From: Telmatactis stephensoni
Taxonomy: Eukaryota; Cnidaria; Anthozoa; Actiniaria; Isophelliidae
Direction of reading: 5' to 3'
Assembly (NCBI GenBank): GCA_029948255.1
Contig: JALIZF010001916.1
Location: forward strand, 62,001-126,000
Length of the DNA: 64,000 bases
This document shows positions 33,101 to 42,600 of this stretch, in pieces (the stretch's first letter is position 1; each line of letters opens with the position of its first letter). A program made the position numbers and the translations under genes. The notes beneath the pieces were generated by a model. That model saw only the letters and a program-made list of their open reading frames with translations. It was not told where the DNA came from and made no database searches.

Positions 33101-36100
33101 GCGGGAGTTTGATAATCACGAGTATGATTTCTGGCCCAAAATTGCACGACACGAAGTTTAATTACCACTTAATTATATCCATTTTGAATTCTCAACTTTA
33201 TAAAAGACACTGATAATAAAAGACACTGTTTTGTGATTGGTTGGAAAAAAAGATGCGATTAATGAAGCAAAAGGATGCAATTTAGGAATTAATCGCACAC
33301 TTTTTAACCAATCAGATTGCAGAAATCACCAGTGATTTCAAAATGGATATAATTAAAGGGATAAACCCACAGAGACAAGCTCCAATACGTACCGGGGTCC
33401 CAAAATAAGAAGAAAAGGTCTAAAAATAATTTACAGACAGTACTCGATTACTCGATTAGTGTACTCAAAAGAGTGAGAACATTATGAATAGAAATGTACT
33501 TGGAAAGATGTTAGAATTTATGTATGCTTTATTAAGAAACCATTTATGCATGAGAACAGAGTCAATTGATTTAGAATAGCAGTGCTTTTTTTCTAAATGT
33601 TTCAAAATCATTTAGTCTTGGTGCATGCATGGTTATGACAAGTTTACAAAGCTCGCAGAAGACTCCACCCATACGGGTGTCTTCATCAGAGAACGACTTT
33701 GGATGTATCCATATAAGGTAACTATAAATACGTCCACATTAACATTTATACAACATAAATAAACATTTTCAAAATGAAACTGCGAGAACAATCTTTGAAG
33801 TGAACACGCGCTGTTCCTTCAACGCGTTATACGTGTGTGGTCGACTTAGAGCACGTGCCCCATCTACAAAGTGCGACTCTGCCACGTTACTGATGTGCAA
33901 ATGTCACAGTGACGAGGAGAGAAAGAGCAAATTGATAAGAATGGATAAGAAAATGCACGATAAAGAAAGGAATGGGCGAAAGATTAAACGCTTGGGATGT
34001 GCATCACCGAACTTCATGTTGCATTACTTCATGCAGATCACCAGTGTACCAGAATCCAAGGATCTGATGGATAACGTAAAAAAATTACCAGGATTTCGTT
34101 ATTCGAAAGAACTCATAAAAGAAAAAGGTGAGTCATGTGTATACTCCTACCATTTTCAAATGTCACGAAGCGGGTTACCCTGTGAGCAAGTTAGTTTTCT
34201 AATCCTTTCACGAAGCAAGAGGAAGAGTTCCTTTTAGCCCCACGCGATTCTGGCTTATCAGCTTTTTTGGTCTATTTAACAAAACACAGTTTGAAAACCA
34301 GTTTCAGAAATACAGACAATAGAATTCTCTCCACGGTGTGACGGACGCGTCAAAAATTGGCGCGAAAGCGATATTCTGGTACGTCACCTTTGCGCATGCT
34401 CAACCTGAGGAATCGCAAGGGTTCACAGAGGTTACTTTCCCCTTGCTCCGTGAAGGATTTAAAAGTAACCTATGCTTGCTGGGTAGAAATGGTTGGGAAG
34501 GAAGTTGAGAGAAGTCATGACAAATGGTATCAACTTCCTTTGAACTGAGCAACAATTTTCTTGTGAAACAGCATTCTCGTCCCCAGAGCCCCCGCTATTG
34601 CGGTTGCCTTCCGCTGGACGGCAACAGCGCAGGTTCTGGGGACGAGAATGGTGAAACAGAGATTAATTGGCCTGTAGTACTGATATAACCAATGTTGAAT
34701 TGTCAGGAGTGTCCATGGATTATGGTCTGATAGATGCCATGTCAGCACAAGTGCCAGTTATTGAGGTGGATCTATTTCTATTGTGGCTCACACAGCAGGT
34801 TAGTCAATGAACGTCTGGTCTGGGCTACCTGTGGCAACACAGGAAAGACCGGGAGCGTAGACACAGTAGTGTACGTTCTTCTTCATTCGTTTGCCATCAT
34901 AGATGTGTCCGTTTTCGTTAAGCAGAAGGTCAGTGAAGGCTTTTTCACCTTCTACCAAGAACAGCAACCTCATCTATGACGGTGAACGGATGAATGAAAA
35001 AGTACGTGTAACGTCCGTGTTGACAAAAACGTCTGCTGCTTAAGCTCCTAGTCTTTACCACAGGAAGCCCATCTACTAGTAGCACTGAAGGTGTTCATTT
35101 TGCAAAAGGATGCCATCTAGCCACGTTAATCATACATCTTAGTCAACCTTGTTTCCATGGCAATGACGTGAAAGTCTGGGTACGTTTCGAGTGACGTCAC
35201 GGCAGCCAGTTTGGATGAGCTTCATCCATCATGACTTCCACTTCTTTATCTTTTGGTTTTTTCAAAGTAATAATTGAAACCCAGCAACAATGTGGATTTC
35301 TCTGTCAATCGGTAATCGACGAACATCGTTTTATACCTAAATCCTCCCTCAGTCTTGTGATAGCTTGTAACGAAATTAATAATCGTCATGTCACGCAATT
35401 CTATAATCGTCATGTCACGCAATTCCATAATCCTTATGTCACGCAATTCCATAATGTTTATGTCATGCAATCCTTTGCAGTGTATTATAAAAGGTGTGGA
35501 TTTTATCAAAGGATCCGTTCATTCCTTACTTCAAAACTGTGACTCGTTGAAGAAAAAATACGACGTGGATTTTATAGTGAATTGTACTGGAATATACGCA
35601 GGAAAGTTAGTGCAAGATGATTGCGTCTACCCCATGTTAGGTATGCTCTTAATTATCGCACTCTGCAATTTCGGTGTATTACGATGCTCTCGTTTCGTCA
35701 GCATTGCATTACAAGTTACAAGAACTGAAATTGCCCGTGTATATAACAGGGCCTAAAACTTCATTCGTTTATCGATAACTTACTCGGGAGAGCTCTACTA
35801 TGATGAATCTATAACAGCCTAAGAGAAACGGTATTGGTTCAGTTCCCAATTATTTCTGCTAGCTCAGTAGCAATTCTATGCTCGAAATTGTGGCCAGAGG
35901 ACAACAGGAATAGGGAAACAAAAGGAAGTTAAAAGAAGTCCAAGCGTGAAAACAAATAATTAAAACTATTTTTGGTTTCAGGGGCTGGTTTACTCTTGCA
36001 TAACGATGACAGAACATTTGATTATCCAAACTGTGCTCTAACTGTTGGAAGAAACTGGCATAGAGAAGACATCAAGACAAGCGGAAATGTTTTCATGGCT

Positions 36101-36595
36101 CCAAGAGGTAATGATAAACACGCGGGCTACGAAAAGCCCGCGAGGTTATGAGGAAAATTAATTAAGTCGCACACGCGCGCGTTTTTGGCGGGAACCATTT
36201 GACTTCCGGTAGAGGGACACACAACGGAACTTGCATTACTGATAAACACAGTTTATTTTTGACACTCATTTTTAGGTGACCATAGCTTATGGTTTGGAAC
36301 AATGAAACTAGAAACCTACGACAAGAACATCACCATTGAACATCCAGCTGTACAAGGAATGCTTCAGGAGTGTCAAGCTGTCTACCCACCGTTAAGAACA
36401 GTTGATCAAAAACATCTTCGTCTTACCGTGGGTATACGTCCCATGCGCAAAGGAGGCCCATGTGTTGGGCAAGATCCACGATATCCGTTCTTAATTCATA
36501 ATTATGGACATGCTGCATATGGGGTAATGCTATCATGGGGATGTGCTGATGAAGTGTTTCGTATTGTTAACAAGACACGACGTTCTAAATTATGA
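24101..36595 (+). CDS. DAO: D-amino-acid oxidase family flavoenzyme, copy 2 (peroxisomal)
   Basis: Same family and 9-exon structure as copy 1. Exons: 24101-24124, 31871-31938, 32358-32481, 33616-33717, 34037-34127, 34707-34798, 35481-35640, 35982-36107 and 36276-36595; predicted 368 aa with all frames open. It carries GAGIIG (FAD), SQAGPALW, GIRPMR, IHNYGHAAYG...WGCA and a C-terminal SKL, so it should be peroxisomal. Where copy 1 has VYIIP, this copy has VFMAP, which changes the substrate-contacting Tyr to Phe. The first exon (eight residues, MARN...KK) is assigned by its match to the paralogous exons and a GTAAAT donor. It is separated from exon 2 by a 7.7-kb intron filled by a 180-bp array, a 1.6-kb TIR element and an antisense LINE. 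Splicing over that distance is inferred, not shown; if it fails, the remaining eight exons lack a start. Confidence 0.85.
24630..25262. repeat. 180-bp tandem array in intron 1 of oxidase copy 2
   Basis: Units start with TAAGTACTT(T/C)CACGT at 24630, 24810, 24990 and 25171, giving periods of 180, 180 and 181 bp; the last unit is partial. The middle units are almost identical. A single unit, not expanded, is at about 45963-46080, and a diverged one at about 47785-47870. Confidence 0.9.
25667..27302. mobile_element. 1.6-kb element with long terminal inverted repeats
   Basis: The outer arms, TTTAAATACAACACAACACT on the left and its complement on the right, continue through CTTTTGAGTTTCAAAGACATG. 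A second, nearly perfect arm pair, about 130 bp, covers 25795-25920 and 27115-27245, including a GGCGGAATGACGGAATGGCGG block. The left arm holds an extra small hairpin around 25718-25793. The interior of about 1.2 kb has no recognisable transposase. The paralogous segment at about 41035-41060 lacks the element, so the insertion postdates the duplication or was lost there. Confidence 0.8.
27590..31046 (-). mobile_element. CR1/L2-like non-LTR retrotransposon (LINE) with intact ORF
   Basis: The limits come from the paralogous empty site near 41300: flanking TTTCAAATTT and CGTGCAATTCATACC are contiguous there but are separated here by about 3.46 kb. Read on the minus strand, the 3' end is a short GTAT-type tail (27588-27607). 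The 5' end lies near 31046. No clear target-site duplication could be read. It is antisense to the host oxidase gene, inside its intron 1. Confidence 0.85.
27743..30862 (-). CDS. LINE polyprotein: AP endonuclease and reverse transcriptase, 1039 aa
   Basis: A single open frame without breaks. Endonuclease motifs in order: LNVNGLLGK, ITETHL, SIYRPPD, LLGDFNVN, LIDLIIT and ISDHH. Reverse-transcriptase motifs: CGPDKITG, NYRPISLLS, GFRKGRS, FIDFQKAFD, SGVPQGSLLGP and the catalytic MFADD, then CLGVKLDNKLNW. A C-terminal region of the CR1/L2/jockey type follows. Near the N-terminus, about residues 44-52, SGDISLNPGP resembles the 2A ribosome-skipping signal found in some LINEs. The intact frame suggests recent activity. 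No separate ORF1 was seen upstream within the element. Confidence 0.93.
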   Translation of the reverse strand: MYDCPWSCGRHLVSSPRAKGFFSSRMQYYANSTSSFQQIRLFISGDISLNPGPLTRSQSAKSKDISDRLYPTLHGELSSSKGLKLGHLNVNGLLGKIHEVKVLLFALKFDVLAITETHLRCRTKDADIFIPGYKIARRDRTDGRKGGGSLIYFAEDLNAYHSSDLSSNSSLEAVWIDLTLHSQRLLIGSIYRPPDCSSFFDEFSVVMENLWRNRSNIILLGDFNVNLLSSGDLSSKRKFTSLLSKFNLKNVIDVPTRVTGDSSSLIDLIITSVPSKISSHGACNPGISDHHLVYAVINLRRISEKPKLKLVRDFKRVDTKALQLEFASAPWFICDIFDDIDDSVWAWEALYKFIIDKHIPLRQAKVRSNSLPWMTSSLRKELNKRYNLLLKAQKTPRGSPEWLAYKKQRNYCTKLLRSAEISYWNNKLSNAKSSKEFWRLVKSFQGNNKCSTIGPVKSPSGSLLTDNISKAKEFNSYFTNICSTLANTNNSSTLDLSTQPVNHIYRITPTLQSFTVNKELLSYCFKHYIKVGKACGPDKITGKELQMLGDVFIDNFLNIAKKSFDECVFPSQWKTAQVHCIHKKGSTQDCGNYRPISLLSIPSKLLESIACFQLDSFLNQHNLISDSQWGFRKGRSSELLLLSMTEKWRLALNERKSIGIIFIDFQKAFDCVSHEILPQKLQASGLCGDSFDWTVNYFNNRHQFVSVNGTTSEKMRLTSGVPQGSLLGPRLFSIFTNDLPFTLDSKLEMFADDSTAYIIGNSIDSISIQIQELLHQLLIWCKHNSMYIHPVKSEVMFISKTPFIGPIRLITIDDKPINCVSSSSCLGVKLDNKLNWSPHIKMVSSNFNTKISKLKQMKTFNRSTLESIYFKGILPSVTYCISLWGSSNLLADLEDSHIRAARLIHNISISTPKHEVLSMVKWTSLHYMYKRRLACIAYQAFNDLAPDDINNLFTKHRTPYNLRDNLRLELVCSKSKALHDSFTHRASIVWNCLPSQLKSKPSYNSFKANIKKFSKCIDQITFGTNSTATNNNSDEFLYY
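33028..33355. repeat. two adjacent palindromes in oxidase copy 2, intron 3
   Basis: The first, 33028-33167, has ends TGGTAATTAAACT / AGTTTAATTACCA. The second, 33170-33355, has ends TAATTATATCCATTTTGAA and its complement. Both are preserved at 50111-50438 in copy 3, so they predate the duplication. Confidence 0.8.
34573..34649. mobile_element. short hairpin MITE in oxidase copy 2, intron 5
   Basis: Left arm ATTCTCGTCCCCAGAGCC and right arm GGTTCTGGGGACGAGAAT pair almost fully, with an inner GTTGCC/GGCAAC pair. The paralogous copy is at 52146-52222. Confidence 0.8.
35378..35472. repeat. four 24-bp units just upstream of an oxidase acceptor site
   Basis: Units of the form ATAATCGTCATGTCACGCAA plus TTCC occur four times, ending right before TCCTTTGCAG, the acceptor of exon 7 of copy 2. 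Copy 3 has the same array (52707-52802), while copy 1 has only one diverged unit near 19137. The unit length is a multiple of three, so an open frame (RHVTQF repeats) crosses it, but it lies in an intron. Confidence 0.85.
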
Positions 36596-36792
36596 CGTCT
36601 GAAAATACTTATAAAATATTGAATTAAATCAAGAATGTTAAATTATCATTTTTTTAATGTTTTTATTGTTAATAGTTAATTATAATAAATATGTTTAATG
36701 AATATGTTACCTAGCAACAATCTTAAGTGTTTTAATTTGGTTGATATTAAGCGTTTTAATCTCATGAATATTCAATGAGTTTGAATAATATA

Positions 36793-37244
36793 TTTTGTTA
36801 TATACCAACTGTCAAAGTCAATTTATTTTTTCCGTGCTCTGATTGGGCGAGAGCGCATCACGTGAACGTCAACAAATTTTGCTGTTTCCCCAGCAACAAC
36901 TCTCAGCGGGCAACAGTGAGTTTTATTGACCGGTAATAACAAAACCGGAAGTAGATTGAGCTTTGAAGGCAGGTTTTTTGCAGCGCGCATTTACAAATTC
37001 ATTCATTTGGACATGCATGAGGCAAAACTCGTGTTTATTGTCACACTTTTAAGACCAATATACAACATTTATTCCGAGAAAAAGATGATAACCAACCAGG
37101 AATGTCACCAAAAGAGCTGCAACAATTCTCCGAAAAACTGTGTGAAAAAATGTCAGTTTTGTGTGAATTTTGATTACAACTTTAACTGTAGGCAGCGACG
37201 TTTTGCTTTTTATTTTGTTCTTTGACAGTTGGTATATAACAAAA
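36793..37244. mobile_element. MITE with 25-bp perfect inverted ends
   Basis: The left end, TTTTGTTATATACCAACTGT, continues as CAAAG, and the right end is its exact complement. The interior holds GATTGGGCGAGAG and no recognised coding sequence. Confidence 0.8.
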
Positions 37245-37388
37245 CACTTATTGACTGGAACCTCGGGAAAGCAGTATGTTTTGTGGTCCCTCGACTGCCA
37301 ATGTTTCCCTCGGCTCCGCCTCGGGAAACATTGGCGGTCTCGGGACCACAAAACATACTGTTTCCCTCGGCCCCAGTCAATAAGTGTT
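37243..37388. mobile_element. palindrome adjoining the previous MITE
   Basis: Ends AACACTTATTGACTGG / CCAGTCAATAAGTGTT are exact. Inner blocks GTATGTTTTGTGGTCC and its complement, and CAATGTTTCCC and GGGAAACATTG, also pair. Confidence 0.85.
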
Positions 37389-39656
37389 AAATGTAATATA
37401 ATATATATAATTTGCGCTTTTGTTTCTGTCAATCAAAAGTAAATATCACTAATACGAAGAACTTTTAATACCAAAATGATAATAAGCTATTTGCTGCGAG
37501 CGAAGCGAGCAGCGACACTAATCTTGCACATGCGCGGCATGTTTATGTACCAGCTCTGAACTCGATTCTTGGTAGGCACGTACGTAGGTGGATGTAGCGA
37601 ACGATGATTTGTGACGTCATCAAAATATGCTTGGAATGATCGCTGACCACGCGATTGGAGTCTTTGTTTTCTAGCTAAGTTGTCGTTGTTATTCAGATTT
37701 ATCATACCCGGGAATCCACTGAATCCTGCTTTGTATTCGTGGAAGTGTTCAGCAAGGTCATGAACTGTTTAGTGATATTTCTCAGGAAAGACAATGTCCT
37801 TTTATGAGTTTTTCATCGCCGCGTTGTACGCTCGATCGAAGCAAGACGATATAAAGTTGCATTCCAATGTTCTCCTCTTCAAAGAGGTAAAATCTCTTTA
37901 GAAAGCCACACGATATCGCTAAAATTTTTGGTGAATCGAAATTTTGCTTTCTTTACGCAGACTACTCTCAGTAGTTCAGTTAAATCCACATATATTTATG
38001 CATTCTCTATACATTACAAGGCAAATTATGTGTCAGATATTTATCAAGCACTCTTTTTATAGCTGCCAGGGAGCGATACACATCCTTTACTAAACAAACT
38101 TTAATCAATTAGTTTTATAATCATTCCTAACACTGTTTGTGATTGTTTGAAAAAGCAATATATTTCAGTGAATAAAATGTACTTGTACATTTCTAAAACT
38201 TGTGTTGTCGTAGTCAGTTAGTTTTATAATCATTGCCATCGCTAGCCGTTTGTGATTGTTTGAAAAACCGTGATCTCCGTGATCCGCAGACATGGGTCGT
38301 ATATGGTGGCTGCTACGTGTATGTGTATGTAAATTTGTATGTAAATGTTGATTGTTCAATTGTCTCGTAATGAAAGCGCCCTTGTAAACCTTCGACTCGA
38401 TCACGTTGAGCTGCGCCCTTCGTAATTCAGCACTTGGCTGCGAGGAAGGGTGATGAGCTACCCCAATTTTTTTTAATTAATTTACTCAAAGTGCTAAATA
38501 TTTTGAACTATGTGTGTCCGACACTGAACCTGGACGGAATTATGTTCTGTACTGAAGTCCAATACTGAAGGTCAACTAGCAGTGTTCGTCACACAACGCA
38601 CAGGAGATTTGATATATCAGACAAAGCGGTGTGCTTTCGTGAGTTTTAGGGGAACAGTTCTGCTAACGTAGATACACCAGCTGTTTTCTGCTCGCAGCAT
38701 TTCACTTTCTATTAGAAACGGCTAGTAAATATATATACTCTCTATAAAGATCAAATTTGGTCATTTGGTAGGATTTTAGGAACTTTTAGTATTGATTTTT
38801 CGATGTTTTGTTGAGGTGGGCGGAAGCGAATAACCAAATTCCAACGGACTGTTTGAAGCGAATCAGAGTTCGCAGAATATCGAAACACTTCTGGTTAGTT
38901 TATGTTAGGGTTTGAGGTGTATTTACTTAGTTTTAGGCCGCTGAGTTTTGATATGCGTTCCCACTTGTCTCTTCTGTTAGTGGGAACGACTTTCAGAGGC
39001 AAAATTGAACTCATACTATTCAACTACCAAACAAACGGTTGAATTGCAACACAGGGATCCCAAACTCACTAAACGGGAACTAACCCGATTCACGAACGTT
39101 GAGGATGGTAAGCCTGTGATTGACAGCGTCACTGGTTTGTTCATCCAACATGGTCTATTGTCTTCTGAATTCCCAATTAAGGAATGGATGAAACCCAGCA
39201 ATACTATCCTCGTGAACATTTCACTATGTTTCAATGAATTTATGAACAAAAACTTTAAGAGCTGTCTACAAAACTTCCAGATATATAGGAAGTAACCTTA
39301 AGTTAAACAAGTAGTTAAAAATTATTTGCAACTTAAAGAAGTATATTTAACGGGATTCAAAACTGGATTCAAAACTGATATGCTCTTGTGGTTAATTAAC
39401 ATTGGCCAAACAATAGCCAAAGTACTTATTCCAGCTAACATAATAACAATTAAGGTTGTTCCTGACGTTTCTGATTATCATATAGAAAATCATTTGCATG
39501 TTGAAATCGCTCAAAAACTCGTGGACATTGGCATAATTTTATAAACACTGTAGCGACCGATAGCGTTTGTTGCGGTACGTTGCACAATAAACAATCTAGC
39601 GTCACAATACGGGGAGTCACCGGTGGCAATATTTACAGAAACGATAACTGAGAATC

Positions 39657-42600
39657 ATGGCGAAAAACATTACGAAAAAGGTAAGTCTAATAGAAGCAAA
39701 TCGTACGATCTTGTCATTGTAGTCATTCCACTCTCTCCATGCATCCATTGCAGCCTTATTCGATCGCCAACAATATCCTCCTGCATTCTCCTTTTTTCTA
39801 TACATTTATATTAAGAAAAAAGAGTATTATTTAATGTGTCTAAGAGATGACAAAAGTTTGGAACTTGTAAACGAACTGCGGTACAGAGCCGCCATGTTGA
39901 TTATATATAATTAATCACACTATTTTCGTGAATTTTGTCAGCTATTTCTTGAGGATATTTGTCGTTTTTATACCTTTTTTATTTGGTAATCTTCTAAATT
40001 TTAGTGCAATACGATAAAAACACCGTAGTTTACCATAGTGCACGTGCAAAGGCTGATACGTGATCACACATTGAAAAGATATTGGGTATTTTGAGCCCCG
40101 CTTATCTGTATAATCGGCAATAATTATAATCTGGCAAAGAAAGGTTGGTCGTATTCCATATTTTTATTAGTTACTCATTTGAAGTTAGTGAACATACTTT
40201 GAGACCTTTGAAGTTAGTAGATTTTCTCCACAGGGAACGATTGTTAATTTTAAACACTCTATCATCGCTTCTTCTACGCACTGCGATTTTTGGGGTTCGC
40301 CAGTGATGAATTACTTTGCGCAACATTGGGCCAAATTCGTAAATTTTTGCAGTGCGTTCGTACGTATGATATCAATTGAGTGAAACACTTCTTCTTTTCT
40401 TCTCCATTAAACAAAGCAAATCGTTTTATGAAATACTTATCTTTTTATAATAGCATGACTTTTGGAGGGCATATTGTTTATTTGTGGCTCGAGTAGCTTC
40501 ATTTACAAATAAACAATATGTCCGACAAAAGTCATGTCATTATCATTATCATCAATATACTAGGCCAAATAACAAACTTTATAATTGAAACTTGGAAATT
40601 CTTCCATATTAGTGGTAAAATGGCGTTTGATCATTACGATAAAAGTTGCCTTCAAATAAATATACAAAATAACGATTGACACAAAACTCGAGTTTTGAAA
40701 TGGTTTTCTTGTAAATTCTGATTGGTCGAGAGCTGTCGCACGATGACTTCTCAGCCAATCAGCAACAGGGCTGCAAATGTATTTGCTGCCTGTCAAATTC
40801 AATTTGGCGCGTTTTCAAGAGGGCAGTTTGTTATTTGGCCTAGTATATTGATGATAATTATGTTTTACTCAATTTTGTTGCGATAGTTAGCTCGAAAGCT
40901 ATGCTTTTCTACTGAACCATCGCCGCACATTTCCAAACTAAGCATCACCATAATATATTCCACCATATATATTTGTTTTATTTGATAATTGTAATTTAAT
41001 TTTTCTCATAATACTTATTTGTGTAAGCGTTGAATCGAAACTTGAACTTGAAACTTAAAATTCAGTGTGATACAATCATATTATGCAGCGACAAAAGTGG
41101 CAGAGCGTTAGCAAACTCGTGTTGTAAGATTCGTTGTCTCCGCGGCTCACTGTACGTTTTGATCTGGCTCAAAAAATCATTTTTCTCTCAAAGGATTGTA
41201 GCTCCAGGCACAATTTTTTAAATAGGTTACAACACTTATAAGTTATTTAAAACATAATATTTATCCAGAACTAACATTAAATTGTATTTCAAATTTCGTG
41301 CAATTCATACCAAATTTCGTATTCCTACTCCTAATTAGTGCTTAAGCTTTTGTTCAAGCGCAGACAACACGTGGAGCCATCAAATGTTGGGAAGTTGTGA
41401 CCAATATCGTTTGTAGGGTTTGCATCGGCCTTCAGAGCTATATTTTATTTACTTCCTACAAAGGCTGATCACTTTAGGATGTAAAATACATATGACTGTC
41501 CTTTGAGGGTATTAGTGTGGTATTTACCCTGTGAAAAAATAGGAAACTGTAAATTAAGACGCTGTTACAATGGTGCAAATTTTTCTGCAACTCGTTGCAG
41601 CGTATAACATACCCTGTATCGTTCAAAATCATGTGAGAAAACGATTGCAGCAACGTTTTTCGACGTTTCGCTGTGTAACATCCATGCAATGGTTCGTGCA
41701 ACTTGTTCTTCAACGTCATTGCAACAAGTATAGTTGTAGCCATAAAATTGCTCGCTAATAGTTAGTAGAAGACTCTAAATCCATTGTTTTCATTTGTTCT
41801 TTATCAACTAGTACTTACTAAATAGTCATATCTTTAATATTGGTTCTGAAACTCTTCTCAGTGAGTTGGTTGTTGATTATCTGTTTTTTAATTGGGCTTT
41901 CAGCCTCACCTTGTTTTGTTTTGAAACGTTGTAGAAGAACAAAACAAGGTGAGGCTGAAAGCCCAATTAAAAAACAGATAGTCATATCTTGTTCAGTTCA
42001 CCGGTTAAATAAAATCAATTTTAAGACACGTTAGATTACAATATCACGGCTGAGACCTAGACACTCTTCTCAGCGAAGATTGCAAAGAGTTTCTGAATGA
42101 AGCTTGGCTTGTGTGTTATGAAGTTACCTGTGGAAAATGTTATGATCATTGCTATGCGTGACTACCGATATCTTCTCCTCACAAATACGGCAGATAGTTT
42201 TCCATTTTCACTAACAACATAGCTTACCATTTTCACATCAAATTCCATAAGTTATTTTTATTTTATTGACAAGTTCCTAAATCAGGAGGCAAATTAAATG
42301 TTATTTTTGCCCCACATTCGATGTGACAGCGCCATAGACAAACTATTGCTAGTACATATCCAACTTAATGGGAGCGTGACCCCTTTTAGTAATCTTTCCA
42401 ACGCAGTTGGTGAACTGACACTCAAACCATTTGAGAGGAACTTAAGACTTATTTCCGATGCTATCGGGCATTCTGATAAGGTGGAGATATAATAAAAGTT
42501 ACATGTCAACAAGGTACACAAGTCGCACGACCAAGTCCTGAGTTATATAATTAATCACGTCAGGAGCATTGGATCACGGTAATTTCGTCATGCTTGAAGC

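Larger units (their letters stand above)
36596..39656. other. intergenic region between oxidase copies 2 and 3
   Basis: No coding exon was recognised. It holds two adjacent palindromes (36793-37388), a dispersed repeat (38290-38463), and a segment (about 39120-39310) similar to 22130-22310 that carries open frames of unknown status. The last 180 bp before 39657 match the upstream DNA of the copy 2 first exon. Confidence 0.5.

Noticed and set aside
35231..35542. 103-codon frame repeated at 52560-52871
   Set aside because: Crosses the intron and the 24-bp repeat array into the oxidase exon in the wrong frame; the same exon is read properly in frame with SKL-ending paralogs.
39005..39295. 96-codon plus-strand frame
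   Set aside because: Part of a dispersed segment also present at 22130-22310 with a different reading frame; no domain recognised.
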